In this document: positions 8,016 through 17,916 of the stretch, piece by piece
Layout: the number at the start of each line of letters is the position of its first letter
How positions within the stretch are numbered: position 1 is the first letter of the stretch
Source: an uncultured Clostridia bacterium
GTDB taxonomy: Bacteria > Bacillota > Clostridia > Christensenellales > Borkfalkiaceae
Assembly: GCA_944328665.1 (NCBI GenBank)
Contig: CALVHS010000001.1
Location: 1 to 38,692, forward strand
Reading direction: 5' to 3'
Length of the DNA: 38,692 nt
Notes under the pieces: generated by a model
Database searches by the model: none
What the model saw: only the letters and a program-made list of their open reading frames with translations
Told to the model about the DNA's origin: nothing
Made by a program: the position numbers and the translations under genes

Positions 8016-9845
8016 TTGATCAGGAACGACTTACGGAACGTGGCGATCATCGCGCACGTCGACCACGGCAAGACGACGCTCGTGGATCAGATGCTCAGGC
8101 AGAGCGGTACATTCAGGGAAAATCAGGTCGTTGAGGACAGGGTCATGGACTCGAATGCGCTCGAAAGGGAGCGCGGCATCACCATCCTCGCCAAAAACAC
8201 GTCCGTCCATTATCACGGCGTCAAGATCAATATCATCGATACACCGGGGCACGCCGATTTCGGCGGCGAGGTGGAGCGCGTCTTAAAAATGGTCAACGGT
8301 GTCCTTTTGCTCGTCGACGCGGCGGAAGGCCCCATGCCGCAGACGCGCTTTGTCATGCAGAAAGCGCTCGAACTCGATCATAAACTCATTATCGTCGTCA
8401 ACAAGGTCGACAGGCCGGATGCGCGCATCGCCGAGGTCGAAGAGGAGATATTGGAACTTTTGATCGACCTCAACGCGAGCGACAACCAGCTGGAAAGCCC
8501 CATCCTCTTCTGTTCCGGCAGGGCGGGCACGGCTTCACGCTATGCGGACAAGGAAGGCAAAGACCTGACCCCCCTCTTTGATACGATCCTGAACCATATC
8601 CCGCCAATGGAAGTGGACGAAAAGGGGCCGCTGCAGCTGCTCGTTTCCTCCATCGACTATAAAGATTATGTAGGCAGGATCGGCATCGGCCGCATCGAGC
8701 GGGGCATGGCGGTCACCAACGAGGATGTCGTTATCTGCAATCACAACATCCTTGATTTGAAAAAGAGGAGCAAACTTGTCAACCTGTATCAAATCGAGGG
8801 GCTTGCGCGCGTTCCCGTGGAAAGCGCAACGGCGGGCGACATCGTCTGCTTTTCGGGCATGGAGGGGATCAACATCGGCGATACCGTCTGCTCTCCGGAA
8901 AAAGTAGAGGCCGTGCCGTTCGTCAAGATCAGCGAGCCGACGGTTGAGATGACTTTTTCCGTCAACGACAGCCCGTTCGCGGGGAAAGAGGGGAAATTTG
9001 TCACCTCGCGTCATCTGCGCGAGCGGTTGTACCGTGAACTTTTGAAGGACGTCTCTCTCAAAGTGGAAGATACCGATTCCGCCGAAGCGTTCAAAGTGAG
9101 CGGCAGAGGAGAGATGCATCTGTCCATCCTCATCGAGACGATGCGCCGCGAAGGGTATGAATTTCAAGTCAGCACGCCGCGCGTGCTGTATAAGACGATC
9201 GACGGCAAATTGTACGAGCCGGTCGAGCGGCTGATCGTAGACGTGCCGGAAGACGGCACGGGCACCGTCTTTCAGAGCATGGGAGAGCGCAAGGGCGAAC
9301 TTGTGCATATGAGCGCCGTCGGTTCGCGCATGCGCCTTGAATTTCTCATCCCCGCGCGCGGATTGTTCGGCTATAAGAGCGAGTTTTTGACGGCGACCAA
9401 GGGGGAGGGGGTGATGAACTCCGTCTTCTTCGAATATCAGCCGTACAAGGGGGACATCAAACGTCGGGATACGGGTTCCCTCGTCGCCTTCGAATCGGGC
9501 GAGGCTGTCACGTACGGCCTTTTCAACGCGCAGGAGCGCGGCGTCCTCTTTATCGATCCGGGCACGCAGGTATACGAGGGCATGGTCGTCGGCGTATCCC
9601 CGAAAACGGAGGATATCAACGTCAATGTCTGCAAAAAGAAGCATATGACCAACACGCGCGCGGCGGGCAGCGACGATGCGATGCGCCTGAATTCTCCCAA
9701 AAAGATGAGCTTGGAGGAGTGCCTCGAATTTATCAACGACGACGAACTTTTGGAGGTCACGCCGCAGTCTCTGCGCATCCGCAAACGCATTTTGGACAGC
9801 GAATTGCGGGCAAAAGCGCGCGCCAAGGAAAAGAAGTCGCAATAG
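8016..9845 (+). CDS. typA: Ribosome-associated translational GTPase TypA/BipA
   Basis: A 609-residue EF-G-like GTPase that acts in 50S assembly and stress or low-temperature adaptation. The start is TTG, with AGGAG at 8002-8006; the protein begins at the family position ([20 protein letters not shown]). G motifs: G1 AHVDHGKTT (residues 13-21), G2 RGITI, G3 [15 protein letters not shown]4 NKVDRP, G5 near SGRAG. Domains II, III and V and the TypA-specific C-terminal domain ([18 protein letters not shown] onward) are all present. It is followed after 64 nt by yabP. Confidence 0.97.
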   Translation: MIRNDLRNVAIIAHVDHGKTTLVDQMLRQSGTFRENQVVEDRVMDSNALERERGITILAKNTSVHYHGVKINIIDTPGHADFGGEVERVLKMVNGVLLLVDAAEGPMPQTRFVMQKALELDHKLIIVVNKVDRPDARIAEVEEEILELLIDLNASDNQLESPILFCSGRAGTASRYADKEGKDLTPLFDTILNHIPPMEVDEKGPLQLLVSSIDYKDYVGRIGIGRIERGMAVTNEDVVICNHNILDLKKRSKLVNLYQIEGLARVPVESATAGDIVCFSGMEGINIGDTVCSPEKVEAVPFVKISEPTVEMTFSVNDSPFAGKEGKFVTSRHLRERLYRELLKDVSLKVEDTDSAEAFKVSGRGEMHLSILIETMRREGYEFQVSTPRVLYKTIDGKLYEPVERLIVDVPEDGTGTVFQSMGERKGELVHMSAVGSRMRLEFLIPARGLFGYKSEFLTATKGEGVMNSVFFEYQPYKGDIKRRDTGSLVAFESGEAVTYGLFNAQERGVLFIDPGTQVYEGMVVGVSPKTEDINVNVCKKKHMTNTRAAGSDDAMRLNSPKKMSLEECLEFINDDELLEVTPQSLRIRKRILDSELRAKARAKEKKSQ

Positions 9846-9909
9846 ACGGCATATTTCCGCACCGCGCGGCATAAGATATTCCCGACGGATCCCGGAGGGA
9901 AAATTTTAT

Positions 9910-10182
9910 ATGGAAGAAAAAAAGACGGAAGCGGCGGGAGCGGAAAGCGTCTGCATCGAGCAGAGGAAGCGCATCGAGATGCGGGGGGTCTCTTCGGTAG
10001 ACGGATTCACGCCGAAAGAGATACGCGTGTCCCTCGAGGGGGGCAGGGCTGTCATCGAGGGGGACGGGCTGAAGATCGTCGGCTTCTCAAAGCCGAACGG
10101 CACCCTTGCCGCGGCGGGCAAGATCGAAGGCATCCGCTTTTATGTCAAGGGCGAAAAACTCGTCAAGAGGCTGTTCGGTTGA
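9910..10182 (+). CDS. yabP: Sporulation protein YabP
   Basis: 90 residues, small and soluble, of the YabP/YqfC family found in endospore formers; in Bacillus yabP is needed for a late stage of sporulation. Recognisable features are the EQRKRIEMRGVSSVDGF segment, a beta-rich middle (RAVIEGDGLKIVGF) and the GKIEGIRFYVKG end. GGAGGG precedes the ATG by 10 nt. Its stop codon overlaps the TTG start of yabQ, and divIC follows, a synteny well known from Bacillus and Clostridium. The S4-domain gene usually found just upstream of yabP is absent here. This is the best marker of endospore ancestry in the window. Confidence 0.88.
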   Translation: MEEKKTEAAGAESVCIEQRKRIEMRGVSSVDGFTPKEIRVSLEGGRAVIEGDGLKIVGFSKPNGTLAAAGKIEGIRFYVKGEKLVKRLFG

Positions 10183-10682
10183 CGGATGTTTCTCTGCAGC
10201 TGTATGCCGCCGCCGTTTGCGTTCTGACGGGTGCGGCGGGCGGCGCGCTCTATGGATTTGTCTCCGCGGTACGCGTTTTGACGGAAAAGCGCGTTTTGCG
10301 GGCGGGGGCGGATATCCTCTTTTTTCTCCTTTTTGCCGCTCTGTTTGCAGGGACGCGCGCCCTATTTTTTCTGCCGTCCGTGCGCTTCTATATGTTTGCG
10401 GCACTTTTTGCGGGATTTTGTCTGTACCGCAAAAGTTTGCACAGAATAGTTGCTTTTTTTGCCGCCAAGCTGTATAATAGGATCAGGAGAGGCTCGGAAA
10501 AGAAAGGCGGGCCGCTTGTGCGCGATGAAGGAAGAAAAATTCAAAAAACTGGTGGTCGGCGGAACGGTCGCGGCGGTGCTTCTGCTCGTGTTTCTGATCG
10601 TGTTCATGGTATATCAGCTGGCGCTGTTGTCCGAACGGCGCAAGCGGATCGATTTTCTCCAATCGGAGATCGCAAAATATGA
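10179..10682 (+). CDS. yabQ: Spore cortex biosynthesis protein YabQ-like
   Basis: Membrane protein in the yabQ position between yabP and divIC; in Bacillus YabQ is required for cortex formation. It starts at a TTG overlapping the yabP stop codon. The first ~95 residues are convincing, with hydrophobic helices (LQLYAAAVCVLTGAAGG; ADILFFLLFAALFAG; FYMFAALFAGFCLY), as in YabQ. The last ~60 residues are rich in R and G, lack family features and run for 158 nt in another frame over the start of divIC. That tail may be a neutral extension after loss of a stop codon, or a frame error in the assembly. Family assignment rests mainly on position and topology. Confidence 0.68.
   Translation: MTDVSLQLYAAAVCVLTGAAGGALYGFVSAVRVLTEKRVLRAGADILFFLLFAALFAGTRALFFLPSVRFYMFAALFAGFCLYRKSLHRIVAFFAAKLYNRIRRGSEKKGGPLVRDEGRKIQKTGGRRNGRGGASARVSDRVHGISAGAVVRTAQADRFSPIGDRKI
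10450..10478 (+). promoter_or_regulatory. Promoter inside yabQ, driving divIC
   Basis: TTGCTT (10450-10455), 17-nt spacer, TATAAT (10473-10478), 47 nt before the divIC ATG. It would separate vegetative expression of divIC from the sporulation genes upstream. Confidence 0.65.
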
Positions 10683-10788
10683 ACAGATCATTGCCGACCA
10701 AAATTCAGAGATAGAAGAGGTTTATACGGCGGAGTGGTGGCTCTCTTATCGCGCGCGGCAGCTCGGCATGATCCTCGACGAAGGTTGA
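10525..10788 (+). CDS. divIC: Septum formation initiator, DivIC/FtsB family
   Basis: An 87-residue bitopic division protein: a short cytoplasmic start (MKEEKFKKLV), one membrane helix (about 11-35) and a coiled coil (RRKRIDFLQSEIAKYEQIIA) ending in WWLSYRARQLGMIL, the conserved end of the family. DivIC works with FtsL and DivIB in the divisome. The ATG at 10525 was chosen because upstream in-frame codons belong to yabQ sequence and the family starts close to the helix; the ribosome binding site is weak (AAGGCGG about 14 nt away). The stop is 4 nt before the next gene. Confidence 0.85.
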   Translation: MKEEKFKKLVVGGTVAAVLLLVFLIVFMVYQLALLSERRKRIDFLQSEIAKYEQIIADQNSEIEEVYTAEWWLSYRARQLGMILDEG

Positions 10789-10792
10789 AAGC

Positions 10793-11659
10793 ATGAAGAT
10801 CTCGGCGATCGATATCGGTTCTAATTCCGTCCGTCTGCTTATGTGGGCGGACGGTCGTTCTTTATATAAAGTCATCGATACGACCCGCCTCGGCGAAGGG
10901 CTTGCCGCAAACGGCAGGCTCTCGGAAGAGGCGATGCGCCGTACGGTCGACGCCGTCGGCCGCTTTGCCGCAAGGGCGGAGCGGGAGGGGGCGGAACGTC
11001 TGTTCGCCTTTGCGACGGCTGCCGTGCGCGGCGCGGCGAACGGAGCCGCTTTCGTGCGTCTCGTCAAGGAACGCTGCGGCTTGGACGTGGATGTCCTTAC
11101 GGGGGAAGAAGAGGCAAAGGCGGGCCTCATCGGCGCGATCGGCAACGCGGCGGGCGGCGTCATCGATGTGGGCGGCGCTTCCAGCGAAGTGACCGTCTCC
11201 GACGGGAAAAGGATCGTCTATGCAAAGAGCCTCGACCTCGGCGCCGTGCGCCTGAAAGAGATGTGCGGAGAAGATCCCGAGGCGGCAAAAGCATGTATCG
11301 CGGACAGGCTCTCTTTTTACGGGGAGATCCCGCATGCCAAAATGTATGCGGTCGGGGGAACGGCGACTTCCGTCGTCGCGCTTGAAAAAAAACTGTCCGT
11401 CTACGATCCGGCGCAGGTGGACGGCACGATCTTGCGGACGGAAACGCTCTTTTCACTGGCAAAAGCGCTGTATGCCATGCCGAATGCGCGGCGCCTGGCC
11501 CTTCCCGGCATGGACGCGCGCCGGGCGGATATTCTGGGCGGCGGGACGCTGTTGCTCGCCATGATCGCGCGTTTCGCGCATGCGGACGAGATCTGCGTGC
11601 GAGAAGCGGACAATTTAGAGGGGTATATCGCGCTGCGCCTCGGGGAGGCAGGGCAATAA
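10793..11659 (+). CDS. Ppx/GppA-family phosphatase
   Basis: 288 residues with the actin-like ATPase fold of exopolyphosphatase and guanosine pentaphosphatase. Motifs: phosphate 1 loop AIDIGSNSVRLL (5-16), TAAVRGAANG, LTGEEEAKAGLIG with the catalytic-region glutamates, phosphate 2 loop VIDVGGASSEV, and the later GGTATS loop. It matches the short, N-terminal two-domain form without the HD-like C-terminal part of E. coli Ppx/GppA. The substrate could be polyphosphate or pppGpp and cannot be decided here. It begins 4 nt after divIC and shares one base with the next gene, so it is in the same transcript. Confidence 0.9.
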   Translation: MKISAIDIGSNSVRLLMWADGRSLYKVIDTTRLGEGLAANGRLSEEAMRRTVDAVGRFAARAEREGAERLFAFATAAVRGAANGAAFVRLVKERCGLDVDVLTGEEEAKAGLIGAIGNAAGGVIDVGGASSEVTVSDGKRIVYAKSLDLGAVRLKEMCGEDPEAAKACIADRLSFYGEIPHAKMYAVGGTATSVVALEKKLSVYDPAQVDGTILRTETLFSLAKALYAMPNARRLALPGMDARRADILGGGTLLLAMIARFAHADEICVREADNLEGYIALRLGEAGQ

Positions 11660-12786
11660 TGAGGTACTTTTTGGAAAAATTGGCGAAGGTGTTCGACATC
11701 CTCGCGGTCATCGCCTTGTCGGCTGTCATCGTCTATCTCGGATACGAGCATTATTATGCCGAGATCGACTCGGTCGTCCTCATCTTTGCGCTCGTGCTCG
11801 GCGGCCTTCTGTCCGCCCTCATTTGCAGCGTCTTTCACGAACTGGGGCATATCGTGTTCGGGTTGGCATGCGGATTCCGATTTAACAGCCTTCGCATCGG
11901 CATGTTCAAGCTGTATCGCGGAGACGGAAAATTGCGCTGTACCTTCAAAGACATCCCGGAAACAGTGGCGGGCGCCGCGGAAATGTTGCCGCGCAACGCG
12001 GAAGGGTTATATTCCAAATACCTGCTCGTCACGCTCGGCGGACTGGCGTTTTCCTTCTTATTTCTGCTCGCCGCCATCTTGACTCTGTATTTTTACCAGC
12101 GCATCCCTTTTATCGCTTATGCGCTCGTCTGTTCCTCTCTGCCTGCGGCGTTTCATCTGTTTTTTTACAACGCGCTCCCGTTTTCCAGCGACGATCTGGA
12201 TACGGACGGCGCTTTGCTGCGCGGGCTTATCAAAAAAGAGACGTCCTTTTTGACCGCCGTCAATATTTTGGCGATCGAGGGGTATTTGTACCAGGGGCTT
12301 TCCCCTTCGGAGATCGAGCAAAAGCTCTATTTCGGTTTGCCGCAACTGCCGGAGGACGATTTCAATTTTATCCTGTTGACCAATTACAGGCTGATGTACT
12401 ATCTCGACGGGGGCGACATCGCCAATGCCGTGCGCGCATGCGACCGCTTAGAAGGGCTGCTCGAATATGTCCCGTCCTATTATTTTGCCGATATCGCCTC
12501 GGACATTCTCTTTTGCGAACTGACGATCAAAGGGGAGACGGACGTTGCCAAGGAGATGTTCCCGCGTCTGGAACGGTACCTTCGCTCGGAAGACACCTTG
12601 CAGACGCGCCGCATCCTCGCGGCGTACGAATTATATGTCAACCGCGATAAACTTGCCGCTTTGCGCGAATTGAACGCCGCCGAGGAAAAGGCGGAAAACT
12701 ATTGGGTGGCGGGGGTCGCCAAATATGAAAAAAAGCTGATCGCCTGCCTGCGGGCGGATATCGCCGATCATATCGTGATCGCCTGA
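11659..12786 (+). CDS. M50-like membrane metalloprotease with helical C-terminal region
   Basis: 375 residues. Several membrane helices in the first ~170 residues carry HELGH (60-64), the zinc motif of site-2-type proteases, and NALPFSSDDLDTDG (171-184), which resembles the N-P-DG motif giving the third zinc ligand, here with extra residues before DG. Both halves of the active site thus appear present. Residues from about 190 on are soluble and alpha-helical, with a TPR-like feel (DGGDIANAVRACDRLEGL; KLAALRELNAAEEKAE), unusual for spore SpoIVFB or RseP, which use CBS or PDZ domains. Its ATG overlaps the stop of the Ppx/GppA gene (TAATG). Substrate unknown; the C-terminal region may bind a regulator. 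Confidence 0.75.
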   Translation: MRYFLEKLAKVFDILAVIALSAVIVYLGYEHYYAEIDSVVLIFALVLGGLLSALICSVFHELGHIVFGLACGFRFNSLRIGMFKLYRGDGKLRCTFKDIPETVAGAAEMLPRNAEGLYSKYLLVTLGGLAFSFLFLLAAILTLYFYQRIPFIAYALVCSSLPAAFHLFFYNALPFSSDDLDTDGALLRGLIKKETSFLTAVNILAIEGYLYQGLSPSEIEQKLYFGLPQLPEDDFNFILLTNYRLMYYLDGGDIANAVRACDRLEGLLEYVPSYYFADIASDILFCELTIKGETDVAKEMFPRLERYLRSEDTLQTRRILAAYELYVNRDKLAALRELNAAEEKAENYWVAGVAKYEKKLIACLRADIADHIVIA

Positions 12787-12797
12787 CGCGGCGGGAA

Positions 12798-12846
12798 CGG
12801 AAAGGCGGGCGGAGTTTTTGCTCCGCCCGCCTTTCCGTATCTTTTT
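12798..12846 (+). terminator. Strong terminator after the M50 gene
   Basis: A 17-bp stem (12798-12814 with 12821-12837; GC-rich, loop TTTTTG) is followed by TATCTTTTT. It lies between convergent genes and can also form in the opposite direction, though without a good T run there. Confidence 0.85.
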
Positions 12847-13000
12847 AGCTCAGCCGTGACAGCACGGACAGGCATTGCGGACAGCTGTCGCCTAAGACGC
12901 TTGCGCAGTCTGCGCAGAAAAAACTGCCGCAATGACCGCAGACGAGCATGCGCGCCATCCTGTCCGCTTTGCCGCAACGGATACATTTCATCTCTTCCAT
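12845..13000 (-). CDS. Very small zinc-ribbon-type protein, 51 residues
   Basis: A short gene on the - strand, starting ATG at 13000 with GGAGG about 7 nt upstream and ending TAA at 12845-12847. The product begins MEEMKCIRCGKADRM and holds four Cys pairs: C6-C9, C21-C24 (as CGHC, with a His inside), C29-C32 and C40-C43. Such spacing can bind two zinc ions in a ribbon or treble-clef fold, as in small RNA-, DNA- or protein-binding modules. I do not recognise the family. It is convergent with the M50 gene and divergent from gyrB. No clear promoter was found, but the ribosome binding site and regular cysteine pattern make it very likely coding. Confidence 0.75.
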   Translation of the reverse strand: MEEMKCIRCGKADRMARMLVCGHCGSFFCADCASVLGDSCPQCLSVLSRLS

Positions 13001-13002
13001 AA

Positions 13003-15183
<2,181 letters not shown>

Positions 15184-15193
15184 GAGGTGACGT

Positions 15194-17737
15194 ATGGCTA
15201 AAAAAGAGACAAGCCCCGAATTGACGGAAGAATTTAAAAAGACGCTTGCGATGACGAATCTCATCGACGTCGAAGTGGACGACGAGCTGAAAAAATCTTT
15301 TATCGCTTATGCCATGGCGGTCAATGTCAGCCGCGCCATCCCCGACGTGCGCGACGGTTTAAAGCCGGTGCACAGGCGCATCCTGTATTCCATGCATGAG
15401 ATGGGGTTGTACAACGATAAGGCGTACAGAAAATGCGCGCGCATCGTCGGCGACGTACTCGGCAAATACCATCCGCACGGCGATTCCGCGGTCTATGACG
15501 CGCTCGTGCGTCTGGCGCAGGATTTTACCATCAATTTCCCGCTCGTGGACGGGCACGGCAATTTCGGCTCTGTGGACGGCGATCCTCCCGCGGCGATGCG
15601 TTATACCGAGGCGAGGATGTCCAAACTTGCGGCGGAGATGCTGCGCGATCTCGATAAAGAGACGGTCGATTATTATCCCACCTTTGACGACACGGGCATG
15701 CAGCCCTGCGTGCTGCCTTCCCGCTTTCCGAATCTGCTCGTCAACGGCAGCGACGGTATCGCCGTCGGCATGGCGACGAATATCCCGCCGCACAACCTTG
15801 CCGAGGTCATCGGCGCGGTCATCGCGCAGATCGATAATCCCGATATCACCGTCGACGAACTGATGGAGTACGTTCCCGCACCCGATTTCCCTACGGGCGC
15901 CATCTTGATGGGCAGGGCGGGCGTCAAACGCGCATACAGGACGGGCAGGGGGAGTTATATCCTGCGCTCCAAATGCGAGGTGGAGGACTACACCTCCGGC
16001 AATACGCAGCGCACTCGCATCGTCGTCAGCGAGATCCCGTATCAGGTCAACAAGGCAAGGCTGATCGAAAACATTGCCGATCTCGTCAAGGAGAAGCGCA
16101 TCGAAGGGATCTCCAATATCAACGAGGAATCCGACCGCGACGGCATGCGCATCGTCATCGAACTTAAAAAAGACGCCAACGCACAGGTCGTGCTCAATCT
16201 TCTCTATAAGCATACCCAGTTGCAGACTTCCAACGGCATCACGTTGCTCGCCCTCGTGGATGGCGAGCCGAAGGTGCTCAACTTAAAAGAGATCATTCAT
16301 CATTACATTCTGCATCAGGAAGACGTCATCGTGCGCCGCACTCGATTTGACCTGAACAAGGCGGAAGAACGCGCGCACATCGTCGCCGGTTTGGTCTTGG
16401 CGCTCGCCAACATCGATGAAGTCATCGCCGTCATCAAAAGTTCGGCGGATAAATTTGCGGCGGCAGACAGGCTGATGCAGTCGTTCGAACTGTCCGACAA
16501 GCAGGCGAACGCGATCTTGGAAATGCGTTTGCAGCGCCTTACTTCGCTGGAAGTGGAAAAATTGCAGGAAGAGCTTGCCGAGCTTGGACGTACGATCGCT
16601 GACCTGAAAGATATCCTCGCCAACGAATGCCGGGTATTGGACATCATCAAGACAGACCTGCGCGCCATCGCCGAAAAGTATCCCAGCCCGCGCAAGACAG
16701 AACTTTCTTACGACTACGGCGAGATCGACGTGGAAGACCTCATCGAAAAGGAGGACATCGTCGTCACGATGACCCATTCCGGCTATATCAAGCGCCAGCC
16801 CGTCTCCGAGTACAAGGCGCAAAAGCGCGGCGGCATGGGGATCACGGCGCATAAGCCCAAGGATGAGGACTTTGTGGAAAAACTGTTTATCTGCTCCACG
16901 CACGACGAGATCTTATTCTTTTCCTCTTTCGGCAAAGTATATTGTATCAAGGGGTACGAGATCCCCGAAGCGCAGCGGCAGGCGCGCGGGAGAGCGATCG
17001 TCAACATCCTGCAGATCGATCAGAGCGAAAAGATCACGGCCGTCATTCCTCTCGGTGAAGAGAGGACAGGCTATATCGCCATGGCGACCCGCAACGGGCT
17101 GATCAAAAAGACCGCCATCGAAGAGTTTGCCAACATCCGCAAAGTCGGCAAGATCGCCATTAAGATCACGGAAGGGGACGAACTGATCTCCGTGCAGTTC
17201 ACGACGGGACACGATCAGATCGTCATCGCCTCGCGCGAGGGGAAATGCATCCGCTTCGAAGAGTCGGATGTCCGCCCCATGGGCAGGGATACGCAGGGAG
17301 TCAAGGCGATGGATCTCTCCGAGGAGGACAGGCTCGTCGATATGCTCGTCATCAAACCCGGCTGCGAGGTGCTGACCATTACTTCGGGCGGCTACGGCAA
17401 ACGCTCCGACGTCGAAGATTATCGCCTGCAGGGCCGCGCCGGCAAGGGGATCAAGGCGGGTGTGTTCAACGATAAGACGGGGTGCCTCGTCAACCTGAAG
17501 ATCGTCTCCGAGGAGGAGGACGTCATGCTCATCTCTAATAACGGCACGATCATCCGTATGCACGTCTCCGACATCTCCAAGATCGGCAGAAACACGCAGG
17601 GCGTCCGCCTGATGCGTTTGAAGGATGCGGAAGTCGCCACGGTGACGGTCGCGCCGCGTGAGGAAGAGGGCGAAGAAGCGCCCGCGGAAGGGGAGAGCGC
17701 CGCGGCCGGTATCGCGCAAGACGGGGAGCAAACCTGA
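15194..17737 (+). CDS. gyrA: DNA gyrase subunit A
   Basis: Breakage-reunion subunit of gyrase. 847 residues, GAGGTG before the ATG. Catalytic tyrosine Tyr137 in [10 protein letters not shown]. The quinolone-resistance region reads [19 protein letters not shown], with Ser98 and Asp102 at the positions corresponding to E. coli Ser83 and Asp87, i.e. the susceptible-type residues. The GyrA box, QKRGGMG (543-549), in the C-terminal beta-pinwheel supports gyrase rather than topoisomerase IV. The protein ends in an acidic, Ala/Glu-rich tail. A perfect terminator follows. Confidence 0.97.
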   Translation: MAKKETSPELTEEFKKTLAMTNLIDVEVDDELKKSFIAYAMAVNVSRAIPDVRDGLKPVHRRILYSMHEMGLYNDKAYRKCARIVGDVLGKYHPHGDSAVYDALVRLAQDFTINFPLVDGHGNFGSVDGDPPAAMRYTEARMSKLAAEMLRDLDKETVDYYPTFDDTGMQPCVLPSRFPNLLVNGSDGIAVGMATNIPPHNLAEVIGAVIAQIDNPDITVDELMEYVPAPDFPTGAILMGRAGVKRAYRTGRGSYILRSKCEVEDYTSGNTQRTRIVVSEIPYQVNKARLIENIADLVKEKRIEGISNINEESDRDGMRIVIELKKDANAQVVLNLLYKHTQLQTSNGITLLALVDGEPKVLNLKEIIHHYILHQEDVIVRRTRFDLNKAEERAHIVAGLVLALANIDEVIAVIKSSADKFAAADRLMQSFELSDKQANAILEMRLQRLTSLEVEKLQEELAELGRTIADLKDILANECRVLDIIKTDLRAIAEKYPSPRKTELSYDYGEIDVEDLIEKEDIVVTMTHSGYIKRQPVSEYKAQKRGGMGITAHKPKDEDFVEKLFICSTHDEILFFSSFGKVYCIKGYEIPEAQRQARGRAIVNILQIDQSEKITAVIPLGEERTGYIAMATRNGLIKKTAIEEFANIRKVGKIAIKITEGDELISVQFTTGHDQIVIASREGKCIRFEESDVRPMGRDTQGVKAMDLSEEDRLVDMLVIKPGCEVLTITSGGYGKRSDVEDYRLQGRAGKGIKAGVFNDKTGCLVNLKIVSEEEDVMLISNNGTIIRMHVSDISKIGRNTQGVRLMRLKDAEVATVTVAPREEEGEEAPAEGESAAAGIAQDGEQT

Positions 17738-17774
17738 TCCCGTCCATCCGATCTTTTCGGAACGGATCTATATG

Positions 17775-17814
17775 ATCAAAATCGGGACGCACGTCGGTGC
17801 GTCCCGATTTTGAT
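17775..17814. terminator. Bidirectional terminator between gyrA and the P-type ATPase
   Basis: An 18-bp perfect stem (17775-17792 with 17797-17814) with loop GTCG. The stem has AAAA near its base on one side and TTTT on the other, so it can stop transcripts from both convergent genes. Confidence 0.82.
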
Positions 17815-17916
17815 ATGCGCTGTTCGGCGGAACGCCGCGGGCAGCGTCCTTGAACTGATCGGAAGAGCCGAAGCGTGCGGCCTGTGATATTCGGCACGTC
17901 AACGGCAGAGCTTTTT

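Noticed and set aside
12768..12986. 72-codon - strand frame over the small zinc-protein gene
   Set aside because: It lies in a different frame, is Arg-rich without motifs, and runs through the terminator hairpin; the four-CxxC frame has the ribosome binding site.
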